Positions 21,333 to 33,684 of a stretch of 39,644 nucleotides of DNA are shown here, in pieces. The translations under genes were made by a program, and so were the position numbers. The notes under the pieces were generated by a model, which was not told the DNA's origin, searched no databases, and was given only the letters and a program-made list of their open reading frames with translations. The stretch comes from Letharia columbiana (taxonomy: Eukaryota; Ascomycota; Lecanoromycetes; Lecanorales; Parmeliaceae). The stretch lies in contig NW_023501142.1 of the NCBI RefSeq assembly GCF_014066305.1, positions 1-39,644 on the forward strand, read 5' to 3'. The stretch's first letter is position 1; each line of letters starts with the position of its first letter.

Positions 21333-22351
21333 AGAATACCTCAGCATCGGCATCAGTATCCGCATCAGCGTCAGCGTCAGCGTCAGCGTCAGCGTCAGCG
21401 TCAGCGCATTCGCAGTCATTCGAGCGTCCAAGTGCTGGACACTCGCTTCCGACTGCTCAGGCGTAGAGTTCGAAAAGAGGTTTGCATGTGCTCGCGAAAG
21501 AATTCCCGTTATTTTCGGTGTTGGATGGATCAATGTGGATGTGCAGGTTGGATGATGGATAATCGATTGACTCATTTTCTAAGTGTCTTCGCGTCAGAAG
21601 AGAGGAGACAGTCATTGCATACTGGCCTTGTACTCGGAGAGACTGGCTAGTCTTCTTCTTGCCATCGGAGTCATCTCACGTTGGCTAACTTATCTCATCT
21701 ACTGCAAAGACTCTCAATATCCCATAGAAATTGCATAGCGTTGGCACCGCGTGCGGTCCGTCTACATCAACGATAGAAAATTTCCATGCTTTGAGCTTCC
21801 CTCGTTTCACTGCTGCTCTATTTAGTGTGACCGGATGAGAGCCTGAACATCTGACTGTTCAGCCTCGATCATAAGGTTGAAAGAGCCGAGGGCCTCTAAG
21901 CATGCAGCCAGTCGATCACCTTCATGGAAAGCATCGAAGTCATCCAGGTCCTCTAACTGTACAACCCTCATACGATCCGACCCTTTTTGACGTCTCACCA
22001 ACAAAAGCAGAGTAGCTGAATCAATCTGAGAGTCCTTCTTGGTTTCCGCGTGAGCTGCCTTTCGAGGCCTAATTTTCCTTGGAACGAATGAAGATTTCAA
22101 CAGATCGAGGTTGCGAAGACAGTAGCATGAACTGTTATTGAGAATGTAGTTTGAAATGGCACAACAGAAAAGGTTGCTGCTTCGAAAAATCAAGCATTTT
22201 GGTAGAATGGGATTGGCATTGAAGATGTATCGCGATCGCTCTTCATAAATGGTCTACCTCCAAGGGACGAGTATGGACGCTCTATATTCATCAAGACCCT
22301 AAATCGTAGGTCTCCAATGCCTTACATCATTTCACGCGGGCTACCTATGGG
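21333..22351. other. Intergenic with hexamer minisatellite
   Basis: Just after the RGS stop codon lies a CAGCGT hexamer repeat (separate entry). The rest is about 900 bp of ordinary composition containing the 3' ends of the RGS gene and of the DUF3405 pseudogene. A 123-codon open frame on the minus strand at 21822-22193 shows no known motif; I cannot support it as a gene. Confidence 0.5.
21347..21413. repeat. CAGCGT/CATCAG hexamer minisatellite
   Basis: About eleven hexamer units run head to tail: degenerate CATCGG, CATCAG and CGCATC types first, then six to seven CAGCGT units. The array starts 15 bp after the RGS stop codon, so it should lie in the 3' UTR of that transcript. Confidence 0.9.
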
Positions 22352-24551
22352 CTACCCTTTGGCCTTCACCGCGTCGACAGGATGCAGCAACATGCCGGGC
22401 AAGACACAACCTGCCCACCTTGTCCAACCCAGCAGGATAAGGGTACGGCGTGTCCTTGTGACCATTCGGACCCATTCCTCGCACCGCAAAGGCCTCCCCT
22501 TCAAGTCCACACCGCCGCCGATACGGCGTCCGTGGATACTGCTCGAACTCCAGACGCCACCGAAACGTACTTCGTGTTCGCATTTTGATCGTATCTTGCG
22601 CAGCAAAGTCAGTAAAGGTGCCATTCGGCCCGACAATGTTGAAGATTTTGTTGTCTTCCTCGGGCTCATCCACCCCCACTTGGTGGTCTAAGTATTGCGG
22701 TATGGAGAAATGGGCCACTTTGAGAGCATGGAGGAGCACCATGGTGTGGGCGAACGTTTGGGACCGTATGTTCATGCTCTGGGCATCATGCATAATCTGC
22801 AGAAGCTGCCTAGACAAGCGGACCCACGGAGTGACCATGAGTGAGCGACGAGGTGGATCTTCCCTTCTGGAAACCGTAGATGGTATTCTTCTTGAAAAGC
22901 TCCGTGTGATTGAGGTCTATAATAGGAGACCTTGAAATAAGGTCTGCCTCTTCGCCGACGCCTCAGGAGTAATCATCTTCTGCTGCTGTCTTCCTGTGAA
23001 ATTTAGGTCCGAGAGATCTTGGGACGGCCCAGCTTCGTACAGGACCCCGGACACCACCGTCTGGGTTGGCGGCCTCTACAGTGTCCGAGAAGCTGGCGTA
23101 AGTACCGTGGTAAGAAGGGATGTAGAATCTGGCAGCTCGTTCAAACTGAAGCTTGCGTGGCTGTTTGCGAGCCCACGACTCGGCATTCTCGAGAATATTG
23201 TACCAGTTCCCTGTATAGCGGACGTCAAGTTCAAATTGCCACAAGAAGACGAAGTCAGGGTTCATATTGGAAAACAATTTTAGTGGCTGAGTTATGTGTA
23301 GGGATTGACCGCCTCCTTGATCAATCCCAGGATATCAAACCTTCAGTAGGTCTTGGTTGAAGAGGATCGTCATATTATGGAATTCGCGAGGTACGATATC
23401 ATCAAGGGCTTCTTAATAGGCCCCAGAACCAGGGCTAGTCAGGATAGGTCTGTCTTTGTCTTTGATTTCCACCATAAGGTAGATAGAGTAATCGCCACCA
23501 GTGTGAAGAGAAAGCTCGCTAATCATCGAGCGAACGCTTTGAAGAAGCTCGGGGGTATATTCCATCCCCTGCCAAGCACGAAGGAGAATAGCTGTTTCGT
23601 CTTTACACTTCTTCGATGGAGAGAACAACGCACGTTTGCTACTTCTCAACATAAGCATTGTGCTGCGTTTCAGAGACAGAGGCTTTTCAGTCTCAGGCTA
23701 TGCAAGAACCAAATTTTGCCCAGGACTACGACTAAATGGAGGTTTGTTTGCTTCCTCACACTGGGCTTGCAATTGGCCCCAATCGACATATCTCCAATCA
23801 ACATCCGGACTCCCGGAAGTTTAGAGTAGGGGCCGATCTCGAACAATGTCGAATCCGTAGAGGCCAAGTCGACCACTCCGATCAAGCAATGGGTACTATC
23901 AAGCTCACTTTCGGCAAAGGAGCCAAACATGGGGTTTGGGTTTAGAGCTTTGCCATCGATGAATTTCGATTCCTCAGGACATGACGAGACGAGGCGCTTA
24001 CCAATTGGATCAACAACCCAGGCCTCAAGCATGTCGTCTGGACTGCTGTTCACATGTACGCCTCGCGGCCCCAAATATGGCTGCTGAGAGCCATGCCATC
24101 TCTGACACCACGCTTGAACATTGTAGTCAAGGTAGACGTTGTAGGGTTTGCGAGGAAATAAATCCCTGGACGCTAAATCGATGTATTCGACCGAAGGCGG
24201 TCTGCGCGCTGATGGCTTCTCAATGACGGCATGCCCGTCATTTCCGACACCATGGTCATTGTGGACAAAGTCTGGAACGACGGTGATGTTCCTATACAGC
24301 GGAATCCCGAAGTCATGCCGGCAAATGTAGGAAATTGAGAAGGTGCATGGAAGTAATGACACGACTTTGTCTTCACATCTACAAGCGTTTGGGATATAAC
24401 AAGGTGCTACTAACAAAAGAAATGAAAAAATAAATGTTAGGGAGGAGTATAGATACAAAGCATCGCATGGATCCTGGCACATCAATTCGTCGCAGATCCC
24501 TACCGAATTCCCGAAATCAGCCCCATGTCGCATACTTGTATCCTCGGTCAC
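22352..24551 (-). pseudogene. DUF3405 family membrane protein, heavily broken
   Basis: Family landmarks occur in order on the minus strand: a hydrophobic N-terminal anchor (SSLTFIFSFLLLV, about 24460-24410), DWRYVDWGQLQAQC, TAILLRAWQGMEYT, LHTGGDYSIYLMVEIKD, PDFVFLWQFELDVRYTGNWY, QPRKLQFERAARFYIPSYHG, GVGEEADLI, RLSRQLLQIMHDAQ and, near the end, LPGMLLHPVD. These identify DUF3405, a fungal family of unknown, possibly glycosyltransferase-like function. They lie in different frames or are separated by stops: a frameshift near 23795-23815, TAG at 23698-23700, TAA at 23413-23415, TGA at 23335-23337, TGA at 22963-22965, a frameshift near 22850 and another near 22405. The TGA codons sit where the family has Trp (for example DDYS-stop-GVGEE) and TAG fits a former CAG, so the stops are consistent with CpA-to-TpA changes. 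The start is uncertain (ATG at 24533 is the best candidate). Confidence 0.85.
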
Positions 24552-25121
24552 AGCAACCAGTCAACACGGCCGGATAATAACATAAATTGTATGGACAAGT
24601 TCTATGACTTGCTCGTTGGTGAATCAGGAGAGAACGAGTCGACCCCAAAAGTGTCTATTTAAGTCTAAAAATTTTAATATCTCTTATGCAAGGCTTAGGA
24701 TATTTAATCTAGAGACTAATCTTACTTTACTCTTAAAATCTATTTATTAATCTTGATTCTTTTTGTGCCACTTCCTACTTTACTCGAACGCTTCTAAAAG
24801 ATGGCGCGCGGCAGCGGCAAGCGTCCCTGGCATGAGTCGACATAATGAATCCATGATTGATGACGCATATTATATACTATATGTTGCATGAATCAGGATA
24901 TATATGATAGAACGCTCGAAGATGCACGCCAATCGACGACTGTAACCCGTCAACGACTTACCCCTAGATAGCCATACAAATGTCCCCACACGAGCGGTAT
25001 TGGCGAGGTTTGCAGCTGTCCGCGCGAATGTCATTGTTTGTAGCTCTTGATAGGAAGTCATCTTATACATCGGCCTTAGCACCACCCTTCATCATCTCAC
25101 TGGGCTTTCAATGCCAACGGC
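24552..25121. other. Intergenic with a small AT-rich patch
   Basis: No gene is supported. Positions 24655-24770 are AT-rich with few CA/TG dinucleotides, like a short relic of the mutated repeat DNA in the flanks. The remainder is ordinary sequence and would include the 3' end of the gene that stops at 25122. Confidence 0.5.
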
Positions 25122-25907
25122 TTATTCCCTCCATCTAATACCCCACTCTCCTTTGGCAAAACTACTCTCCACCACTCTGCCCCATTGAACCGCCTCTACG
25201 CTTCTCCTCTTTCCCTCCTCCGTCTCGAAGCCAAAAGCCACACCTCTACGTGCGGCCCTCCTCACCATCTCCCGCTCTTTAGCCTTTTGCATGCCCCATT
25301 CCCTCAGAGTCTTATGCGGTCTTTTCTCCGATTGGGGCTTCGTAGTAGTAGCAGTAGTAGTTGTAGTAGTAGCTGCAGGAGGCTCCATCTCAGATGGGAG
25401 TCTCACGCCGCCACCATCGTCCTCCGCTTCCTCTTCTCCATCACTCGGACCGTCTTCTCCCAGCTCCTCTGCGTCTAAGAGCTCGACCTCCTCATTATCA
25501 GATCCGTCGTCCGTCCTAGTCTTCGTAAAGATCGCTCTCTCCACTTCTTCACATTTCACAATCCTTCTTTCTCTGCCATCGCCCAGTAGCTGTACAAAAG
25601 CTTGCTCGATGTCGTTCTCAGTGGAAGGGGCAGGACGAGGCCTCTCTCGTCGGCAGCGGTCCGAGCAGTATTTCTGAGGCGTGGCTTGTGTGGTGTGGGA
25701 TTTGCGGGGGAGCTTTGGCAGGGTTAGAACAGGAGAAGTAGCCAAGTTGTATCAGAAGAGAAGTACTATCACATCAAGAGGAAATTTATAGTAGCTACAT
25801 GAAAGACGAAGTATTGGCTTACAAAGTACACGTCCACATGTGCGGCAGTAGAGAGTATTGGCCGATGGCCCCGGTGCAAGAGCATTGCGAGAAGGCCGAG
25901 TGGACAT
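25122..25907 (-). CDS. Conserved fungal protein with paired cysteines (putative Zn-binding)
   Basis: Two exons are proposed on the minus strand: 25907-25830 and 25712-25122, about 222 residues. Exon 1 carries CRTCGR and exon 2 opens with PRKSH then KYCSDRC. The CxxC...CxxxC set looks like a small zinc-binding knuckle split by the intron. The conserved middle is ENDIEQAFVQLLGDG...VKCEEVERAIF and the conserved end is ESSFAKGEWGIRWRE. This is a family I know only as uncharacterised in Pezizomycotina; no function is claimed. Between them is an acidic, low-complexity part with a run of Thr from an ACT/GTAGTA-type repeat at about 25345-25380. The donor is uncertain: GTAAGC at 25822 would leave a phase mismatch with the CTAAC-AAAG acceptor, while GTACTT at 25829 keeps phase. 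An in-frame upstream ATG at 26036 could extend the N terminus. Confidence 0.65.
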
Positions 25908-26328
25908 GCTTGAAGCTTGTCCAGATGTCGTGGGTGGCGAAACAGCCCGGGAAACACGACAACCGAGAGAAAGAGACTGAAGTGAAAGAATTGGAAGACG
26001 TGGAAGACGATTCAGGCGTCCAATACGGTGCATCAAGTGGGAAGGAACCTGTTAAGCTAGGAGAGATTTTTCAAGTTCCCTATTTACTTTGAACGGTCAA
26101 TGGCTGACAAGACGATTGTACATCCGCCAATGCGACGCTTTACTAAACACTTGTTCGTGCTCAATGCCAATGCAATGCACCCTTCAATATCAAAATGGTC
26201 ATGATTCTCCCGTGCCCTTTTCCCTTTGCCCTTCCACCATTAGACGCTATGCTAGAAAGATAACTCCATGCCTAATACTGCCTGCTGTACATTTCTTCAT
26301 GCACGCTTGTCTTCTAAACTTTCCCTCA
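25908..26328. other. Intergenic between the small gene and chitin synthase
   Basis: It contains the promoter of the small minus-strand gene and the 3' end of the chitin synthase gene. Open frames on the plus strand here are antisense and without motifs. Nothing else seen. Confidence 0.55.
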
Positions 26329-29300
26329 TCACAGCTGCCCAGATAAAATAGCTTCCGTCGCTGTCAATGAGTCAGCATATGGATTACTGAGCGCAGTACG
26401 CAATAGACTCACCTGAACCAATGTACGCTTTTTTCGGTTCGAGATTGACGTTGAATCTCCTCTCCAGCTCCATCTTGATGCTCTTCTTTGTCACAGACAT
26501 AAGATCGGCGGTCTTCAGGATTTCCCTGATCTCCGCCAAGATAGAGTCGTCACTTGGCAACTCCGAGAAGTCAGACATCTCCATGTTCTCTTGATAGCCT
26601 CTATTCACTATCTCTGATGGAGCGAGTGATAGACGCGATCCATATTTCGGCATCTCCATCTGAGACATTGGTCTTGACGGTGGATAGCCATATTCTGAAG
26701 CTGCGGGATGATACGATTTCGTGCCGTATGAATAGCCAGAGATTTCCGACTTATCGTCATGCTGAGTTTGAGCGTCCCAAAGCTCAGCTTGGTATTCTTC
26801 CCATCTCTTGTGCGGAATCGACGCAGGGTCAAATTTGCCCTCATCAGATATAACTAACTGTTTGCCCTTCTCACCTGTAACAACTCGGGTATTACCCCAT
26901 GAGAAATCATCCATGTGCCAGAACGAATACAGTGGCAGACCCAGTGAGAAGACAGGCATGGCCAGAATGTATATGATCATCCATCCAATCATCTCCCACT
27001 TTCTCCGTAGTATGAAGATTATGGCTTGTAGACCGTAGATGGCTCCTAACAGTACGAACGCCATCAATGGTACCACTGCAGAGTCGATAGCGATCAAGAC
27101 AATCAGGTAACCAATGTAGGCCACGGTTACAGGCTGGACAATGGTGCTCATTAAGTCGAGTAAGACAACAAAGCGCATACTGAAACAACAGAAACCGCAG
27201 AGCTGCTGGAGTGGAATGAGTTCGACGAGATTGTGAACAGTCGAATTGATCCACCGTCGACGTTGCGACATGAAGACGTTCCAGCTGTCGGGTGCGATGG
27301 TCCATGCATGCGCGTTAAAGGTGTATTTGGTCTTGTACTTCGGATGATGCTTGAGAAGGAGCGTCGTCAGAAATCGGTCCTCGCCAAGGTGGAGCAAGTT
27401 CTTCATGTGAAGAGTGTCTACACGGATTTCTGAATACGCCTCAACAATTTCTCGGCTGACGAACAGAGGCTTTCCAGTCTCCGCAGCGCGTATGCGGTAC
27501 ATCGTAAAACAACCTGGTAGGCAAGTTACAGAACCGAACAAGCTCTCGAAGGCCTTTGTCAAATTATGCGATATGTAGTATTCGTAGACCTGAATCATGG
27601 TGGTGAAGGAGGACTTGGCGTTAGATAAAGCAGTCTCTCCACAGATCCCAATGAGCCTGGTGTCGTGAAGGAATGCAGCTACCATGCGTGAAGCAGAGTC
27701 AGGAGCCACTACAGTGTCCGCATCGATCTGAAGCATGAATTCGTAAAATGTTGGGTTGACTCCAATGATATTCCGGATTTGATGATGCATCTCCAGCTCA
27801 AGAGGGTTCATAGGATGATTGTAATGCACGCGATTCAGGAATCTCATGATTACCATCTGAGAATCACGCTTGCCTCGATTGCCGGGTCTCGAGACTTCTG
27901 AGGGCTTTCCGATCTTGACGACGACCATAAAAGGCACGATATGTCCTTGAACTTCGTACAATCCAGAATAAACCTTACCCATATTGTGCTGTTTCATACC
28001 CTCGCCCAAGCTCTCGAAACTTAGTGGTTCAGGATCCACCGTTTCATTCACACCTAAGATGTCGAGGACGATTCTCGGAGTAGGTCGATCGTTGCCCTGG
28101 CCGATGATCATACCATCGCAGACAATGACCAATAATTTGCGTTTGTCGTCATACTTCATTCGTGCTGCCGAGTCAATGGCTCGGCGAAGAGAGTCCTCAT
28201 CCTCAGTGTATGCTGGTACCTGGCAGATGACGAATTTATCGAGGTTCTCAGGTACATTCTTCTTTCCGAATTGCAAGGCTGCAAAGAATTTGAAGCCGAT
28301 GACAGTAACCAAGAGAATTGAAATGGCGAGGAGTATATATTGGGCGAAGAGACATCGAGCAGAATTCCTCGTGTCTGTCGAACCGACGAAAAACAGGTTG
28401 TCGAGACACTCTTTCATGATTGCCTTATCAGATGATGACAGAGCGAGGTTCTCCCAGTCTTTGCTCACGTCGTTACCCGCGCTCATTTGGAAAAGGTTCA
28501 CCACAAGAGGGTTCATGAAGTCGGGGCTTGCCTCAGATGATACCTTTGTCCCCGGCGGGGCTTGCAGTCGACGACCCCCTTTGACATAGTCGGTAAAGTC
28601 ATACACCCGACCGTACAATGTCGCGATGGAAAATTGCTTCTTGGTTGCCAGCGTCTTGACATATTGAGGAGTATAACCAACCTCACCCTTTTTGTATTGG
28701 GCTTGCAGAGATTTTTGCTGTTCGTACCACCAATCTGGGCGTGAGTCGTTTGTAAAGTATCTGAAATCGTGGTAGTTTGAATTGCTGTCTGTGCTGCTGA
28801 TCACGTTCGCAGAGCCTGATACGTTCGTTGGAGCATAGCTGAGCTGAACACTGGGGTCGATATTATTGGGACAGAGTGCAGAAACCTGCATTGGAAAAAG
28901 ATCCGTGGCATCAATCCCAGCATACTTTTTCAGGGCCGTCTGCGGAACTATGGAAGGGTAATGATTTGGCATGAAAGCCCCCAAATCATAGACCGTTCCT
29001 CTGATAGCAATGTATGAACTCTGGCCGTTCTTGCCGTTGTGATTCGAGAGCTCATTCGCTGAGTAGACATTCTGTTTGGGACAGATGAGCCTGGGAAAGA
29101 GGATGATGAAGAAGATGACGAAGCCACAGCTGAGCCAGATCATAAGGTTGATGGCAAACTTCTCGCGCCATGCCATTCGAATATCTTTTCGTTTCATGCC
29201 ACCGACCCATTTGATTAGAAAATCTGGCATCCACCAGGTCAAGAGGTAAATCAGAGCAACCCAGCGCTGTCGACTTCCGGACACGGGAACAACATCGACT

Positions 29301-31850
29301 TCTACCATTTTCTTCTTGTTGCCCTTCTCGGCCATTTGCTCCCTTGTCTCTAGATTGCGGAACATATCACCGGAGTTGAAAGCAGAAGCACCGGCATCGG
29401 ACCGACCGTCCACCTCTCGACCACCAAAGTATGCCGCTTGCTTAGTTTCATCACCGTATATGAAAGCACCTGGGCTCGGCATATTCTGTTGTGATGCCAG
29501 AAGATTGACTCGGGAGTCACCAACGCCTCGATCCTGAGTCTCCATTGGGGTCAATGCCTCCTCTCCAACATCACTGACGTCTGCGTCAAAGAAGCGTCCG
29601 CCAGTAAAACCTTTTTCGCTGGACTTTGCGATTGTTGCCCAGCATCTTTCGCTAAGAAATACGCCGGTGGTGCCTACACGGGCCTCGTTTCCGGGCCATC
29701 TCTTTTCACTCAAAGCGGCCTCTACCTTCTCCCTTTCGCTTCCCATCAAAGTATCATGTGCTTCGACAAGACCAAGAAATTCGCCAAATGGTAAGAAAAG
29801 GCTGAAGTCTGCGTTTCGTAATCGCTGACTGATCTCAGCAATACCAAATGTCTGAATCTGGGCTCGGACACATTTACTATCGAACTGGTTGGCGATGCGG
29901 CGATCATTTGGCTTTAGACAGAAGACAAAGTAAGGATTGGTATCTGTGGACGAGATAGACTTCGTTATATTTTCCAAAGACGACAAGAACTGGCCGGAAG
30001 CACCTTGGTCGATGCCGCCTAGACGATCATTACCTTTACGTCCTCCAGCAGCCCTCTTACGAAGATCACCGGCTTGGCTATCAGCATCTTCATTAGATTG
30101 AGTAGCACTAGTCGTACGTGCAGCAAGCCTCCCTGGTCGCTCGCCCTTCCTGCGGGCCATACTTGGCATTCGCAGTGGCTTCGAGCTGACTTGGGCCTGC
30201 ATGATAGCAGTCTTTTCGCTTGGATGCATTACGGTATGAAGCGCTTCTTGCCCAAACAATTCACGGACGAAATCACTCTTGGTGGAGTTGATCAGATTCA
30301 TCAGATCGCCCGGGATTACTTCTCCGTTCTCCTCGACCAGTCCGTTAATCGGATAATCGACCTCACCAGCAAAATGTCTCACCGTGAAGGATGCGGCGGC
30401 ATTCTGTGTGACGAAGTTGCTGCCCGGCATCTTAGCAGTAGCACTTCCCACAGTGATTGCAGGATTCTTGTTCTCGAATCGCTTTCTGAGGCTGTCCAAA
30501 AGCTGTAAATCTGTTCTGCCACGTCGACTCTGGTCACTGAGTATACTAAGAAGTCCATTGCCATGTTTGAGTAAACCGCGGACAGCATCGGTATTGTCAA
30601 AGTAACTCGTTGCTGGCACGCTGACATCCTCACTTTCCATCAGATCGGCCTTGCGCTCGAAGAAACTCTGCAACGCGAAATTGTACAGCGACTCAGCTGC
30701 GGCGTTGTTAAGCAACTGGTCTAATACAGAACCTGTTGACGCAGACTGCGCAAATCCCGGGAAGTCGATAATTGATATGGTGTTTGCAACGGAGTCCTCC
30801 AGGGCGCAAGTCCTCTGGTTTATCTGCTCAATGACATACGCTACAAGTAGAGAGTAGAGGGTCCGTGCTAGCTCGTCCGCGTTCTCTCGAGCACCTTTAG
30901 GATCAAGCATGACTGTGACTCGTTCCCGATGTATCGTCTTTGTCTTGTAGCCGAGACTGGTCTCGAGATCCTGAATGCTCAATCCAAGGAATGCAGCGAC
31001 TATGCCCAAAACCTCCCTATTTTTCACAGTGGTCACTGTCTCGCCACCTTCGTGGGAATAACCGCCACTATCGTCGGCGGCAGGTAGAGTGGATTGACTA
31101 GTCGTGAATTCCAGCTGCCCAATATGGAGGATGCTGGCAAGAATTTGGCAGATTTCTGCTATATCACCTCGTGGAAATTCGAGCTTTCGTAAGGCTGTCT
31201 TGAAGTGCTGGAAACCTTCGGCATCATTGATTCCTACCTTGAGTTGCGTAGGGTGACCTAGGTACCGCCACCTCTTATGACCAATATTTCCAGATGACCT
31301 ATTGCCGGCCGAGACACCGCTTTCAGCCACCACACCTGCGTTTTCAAGGCCAAGATGCGCTTTCTCTGCAGCGCTCGTTCCGGCCAGCAAGTAGTACAGG
31401 ACGTGGAAGCTTCGCTCGCCAGTCGGGACCGAAGCGATCCTGCTTCGTTCCAACCGATGGTCCAACAGCTTCCCTCCAATGAGCGTAGGATTCATCGTTG
31501 ACGAGGCATCATATTGCAATTCGAAAAAGAGTCCAGCCTTTGATGCAGTCGGCGTGGTGAGAGATTTCGTGGTCGTAAGTGTGTCGAATACGAAAGCCGC
31601 AAGGGAAAGCTTCGTAGAAAGCGGCGTGGATGAGAAGGATAGGATTGAAGAAAGCAGGTGCGAGCGTATGGTGGTCTTGCCGGAGCCAGATTCACCGCTA
31701 CATAGCCAAGCGAACTTAGCATCTGAGCCACAAAGATAGAAGTGGGCTGCTGGATGACGGTGTCACTTACAGAAAGACCACAGCCTGATTCTCTCCCCGT
31801 CCTCCTAATCTTGACCAAGCTCTTCTCGCCAATTCTTCGGCCTCGCCCAT
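26329..31850 (-). CDS. csmA: Class V chitin synthase with myosin motor domain (CsmA/ChsV type)
   Basis: Exons on the minus strand: 31850-31771, 31697-26413, 26360-26329; 1798 residues as read. Order: myosin-like motor domain with P-loop GESGSGKT at residues 28-35 and [30 protein letters not shown] following; membrane spans around 845-900; cytochrome b5-like fold at about 907-960; chitin synthase catalytic domain with DAD near 1350, GEDRFL near 1465, QRRRW near 1504 and SWGNTR near 1625; C-terminal DEK_C domain (about 1740-1795) ending [16 protein letters not shown]. It polymerises UDP-GlcNAc into chitin at tips and septa. Introns are GT-AG (73 and 52 nt). All catalytic motifs are intact. Oddity: family members have about 55-60 more N-terminal residues; matching codons continue upstream of this ATG to about 31958, with no in-frame ATG before AT-rich DNA starts. 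The start at 31850 is therefore the first available one and may not be ancestral. Confidence 0.92.
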
Positions 31851-31975
31851 GGCACTTCCTTGTTTGCTGCCATCGGGACCCTTTGAGGAGGAAGTGTAGG
31901 TGTTGAGGGAGATGAGCGCTTGAGATGATAATCTTGACACTGGCAGGGAGACATGGAAACTTTGGACCTGATTAG
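31851..31975 (-). pseudogene. Orphaned N-terminal codons of the chitin synthase
   Basis: Read on the minus strand in frame with the ATG at 31850, this stretch encodes [20 protein letters not shown] and then [14 protein letters not shown], which match the family N terminus before the P-loop. Homology stops near 31958. A TAA lies in frame about 30 bp further upstream and no ATG precedes the homologous part. The first 20 or so codons and the promoter of the ancestral gene are missing. An upstream exon spliced at the TAATCAG near 31968 cannot be excluded, but that exon would have to lie in the AT-rich block. Confidence 0.75.
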
Positions 31976-33004
31976 CTTTCTTGTAAGGAAAGAGTTAAAG
32001 AAGATATAAAAGTAAGATTCTCTTTTTTCTAATTATTTATTCTATTTTTTCGAATAGAAAATCTAATATTACGTTTTTTCTAAAGAAAGCGTTATAAAGC
32101 TAGATATTAAGATCGCTAAGAAGATAATTTAAAATCTATAAATAAGAATCTAAGTAAAAAAAAGAAGCTACGATATTATCGTAATCTTTTCTTTTTTATT
32201 CGTTTTTTCTAAATAATTTTTAAAGCGAAGTTTTTTCGAAAAGTCGAGTATAGCTTAAAGTATTATATATATAATAAAGAATATAAGATATATTTCTTTA
32301 TAAATTTTGAATAATTATTAATATCTTTTATAATTAATAAATAATAATTACATTTAATCGAAGATAAACTTTTAATTAATCTAGATAATCTTAACTTACT
32401 ATTATATAAATACGAGTATAAGATAGAGATTTCTTCTTTTTTTCTAAAGCTATTTTCTAGTTATTTATTTTTAACGATTAATCTAATAAGTAATATTAGA
32501 ACTTTAGCTTTAATTACGTAATAATAATCCTTATATTCTAGCTAAAAAAAAAATAATATATCTATTTAGTTTTTATAAAGTTATTTTCTAATATTATAAT
32601 ATTTCTAAAGAGTAAAGACTTAAATTCTACGATACTTAGCTAGCATCGTATTTCTATAATATATACTTTCGAGATATTCTTTAGCGATATATATTCTTCT
32701 ATTTTATTAAAACTATTTTTCTAATATACGTTTTTAATATAAACTTTTTAGAAGATAGCGAATTTATAATCGCGTGTAAATACGATTTACGAGATTACGA
32801 AAGCGAAAGAATATAAGAAATTCTTTATTTTTTCTAAAGAGTTTTTTTAATATTGCGTTTAAATAGTAATTATAATTAAGTCTAATAAGTTAAAGAAAGA
32901 AGATATAGAGAGTAATAATATAGTATAGATATTTAATAAAATCGAGTAAGTAGTTAAATAGTTTAATAATATCGAACTATTCTTTTAAGATTTATTCTCT
33001 TTAC

Positions 33005-33036
<32 letters not shown>

Positions 33037-33684
33037 TAAATTTAATAATAATAGTAATCTTTTATTAATAGTAATTATTATTATCTTTTAATAATATAAA
33101 TTTAATAATAATAGTAATCTTTTATTAATAGTAATTATTATTATCTTTTAATAATAGTAATTTTTTAATAATAATAATCTTTTAATAATAGTAATCTTTT
33201 AATAATAATAATCTTTTATTAATAATAATTATTATTATCTTTTAATAATAATAATCTTTTAATAATAATAATCTTTTTAATAATAATAATTTTTTAATAA
33301 TAATAATCTATTAATAATAATACTCTTTTAATAATAATAATCTTTTAATAATAATAATTCTTTATTAATAATTATCTTTTAATAATAGTAATCTTTTATT
33401 AATAGTATTTTTTAATAATAGTAATTTTTTAATAATAGTAATTTTTTATTAATAATTATCTTTTAATAATAGTAATCTTTTAATAATAATAGACTTTTAA
33501 TAATAATAATTTTTTAATAATAATAATTCTTTTAATAATAGTAGACTTTTAATAATAATAATCTTTTAATAATAATAATCTTTTAATAATAATAATTTTT
33601 ATTAATAATTATCTTTTAATAATAATAATCTTTTAATAATAGTAAATTTTTAATAATAATAATCTTTTAATAATAATAATTATT
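33005..33684. repeat. 17-bp TTTTAATAATAATAATC minisatellite, part 1
   Basis: Units of the form CTTTTAATAATAATAAT repeat with a 17-bp period, mixed with variants carrying AGT for AAT and longer palindromic variants (TATTAATAGTAATTATTATT). The array opens with a run of TAA triplets at 33005-33034. Confidence 0.9.

Noticed and set aside
21822..22193. 123-codon open frame on the minus strand
   Set aside because: No conserved motif and no splice context could be recognised.
25291..25677. Ser/Val-rich open frame on the plus strand
   Set aside because: It is the antisense shadow of the acidic, Thr-rich part of the conserved small gene on the minus strand.
26384..26412. Chitin synthase C terminus reading through to ESIAYCAQ
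   Set aside because: A GT-AG intron at 26361-26412 joins KAYIGS to [10 protein letters not shown], the end expected for the DEK_C domain.
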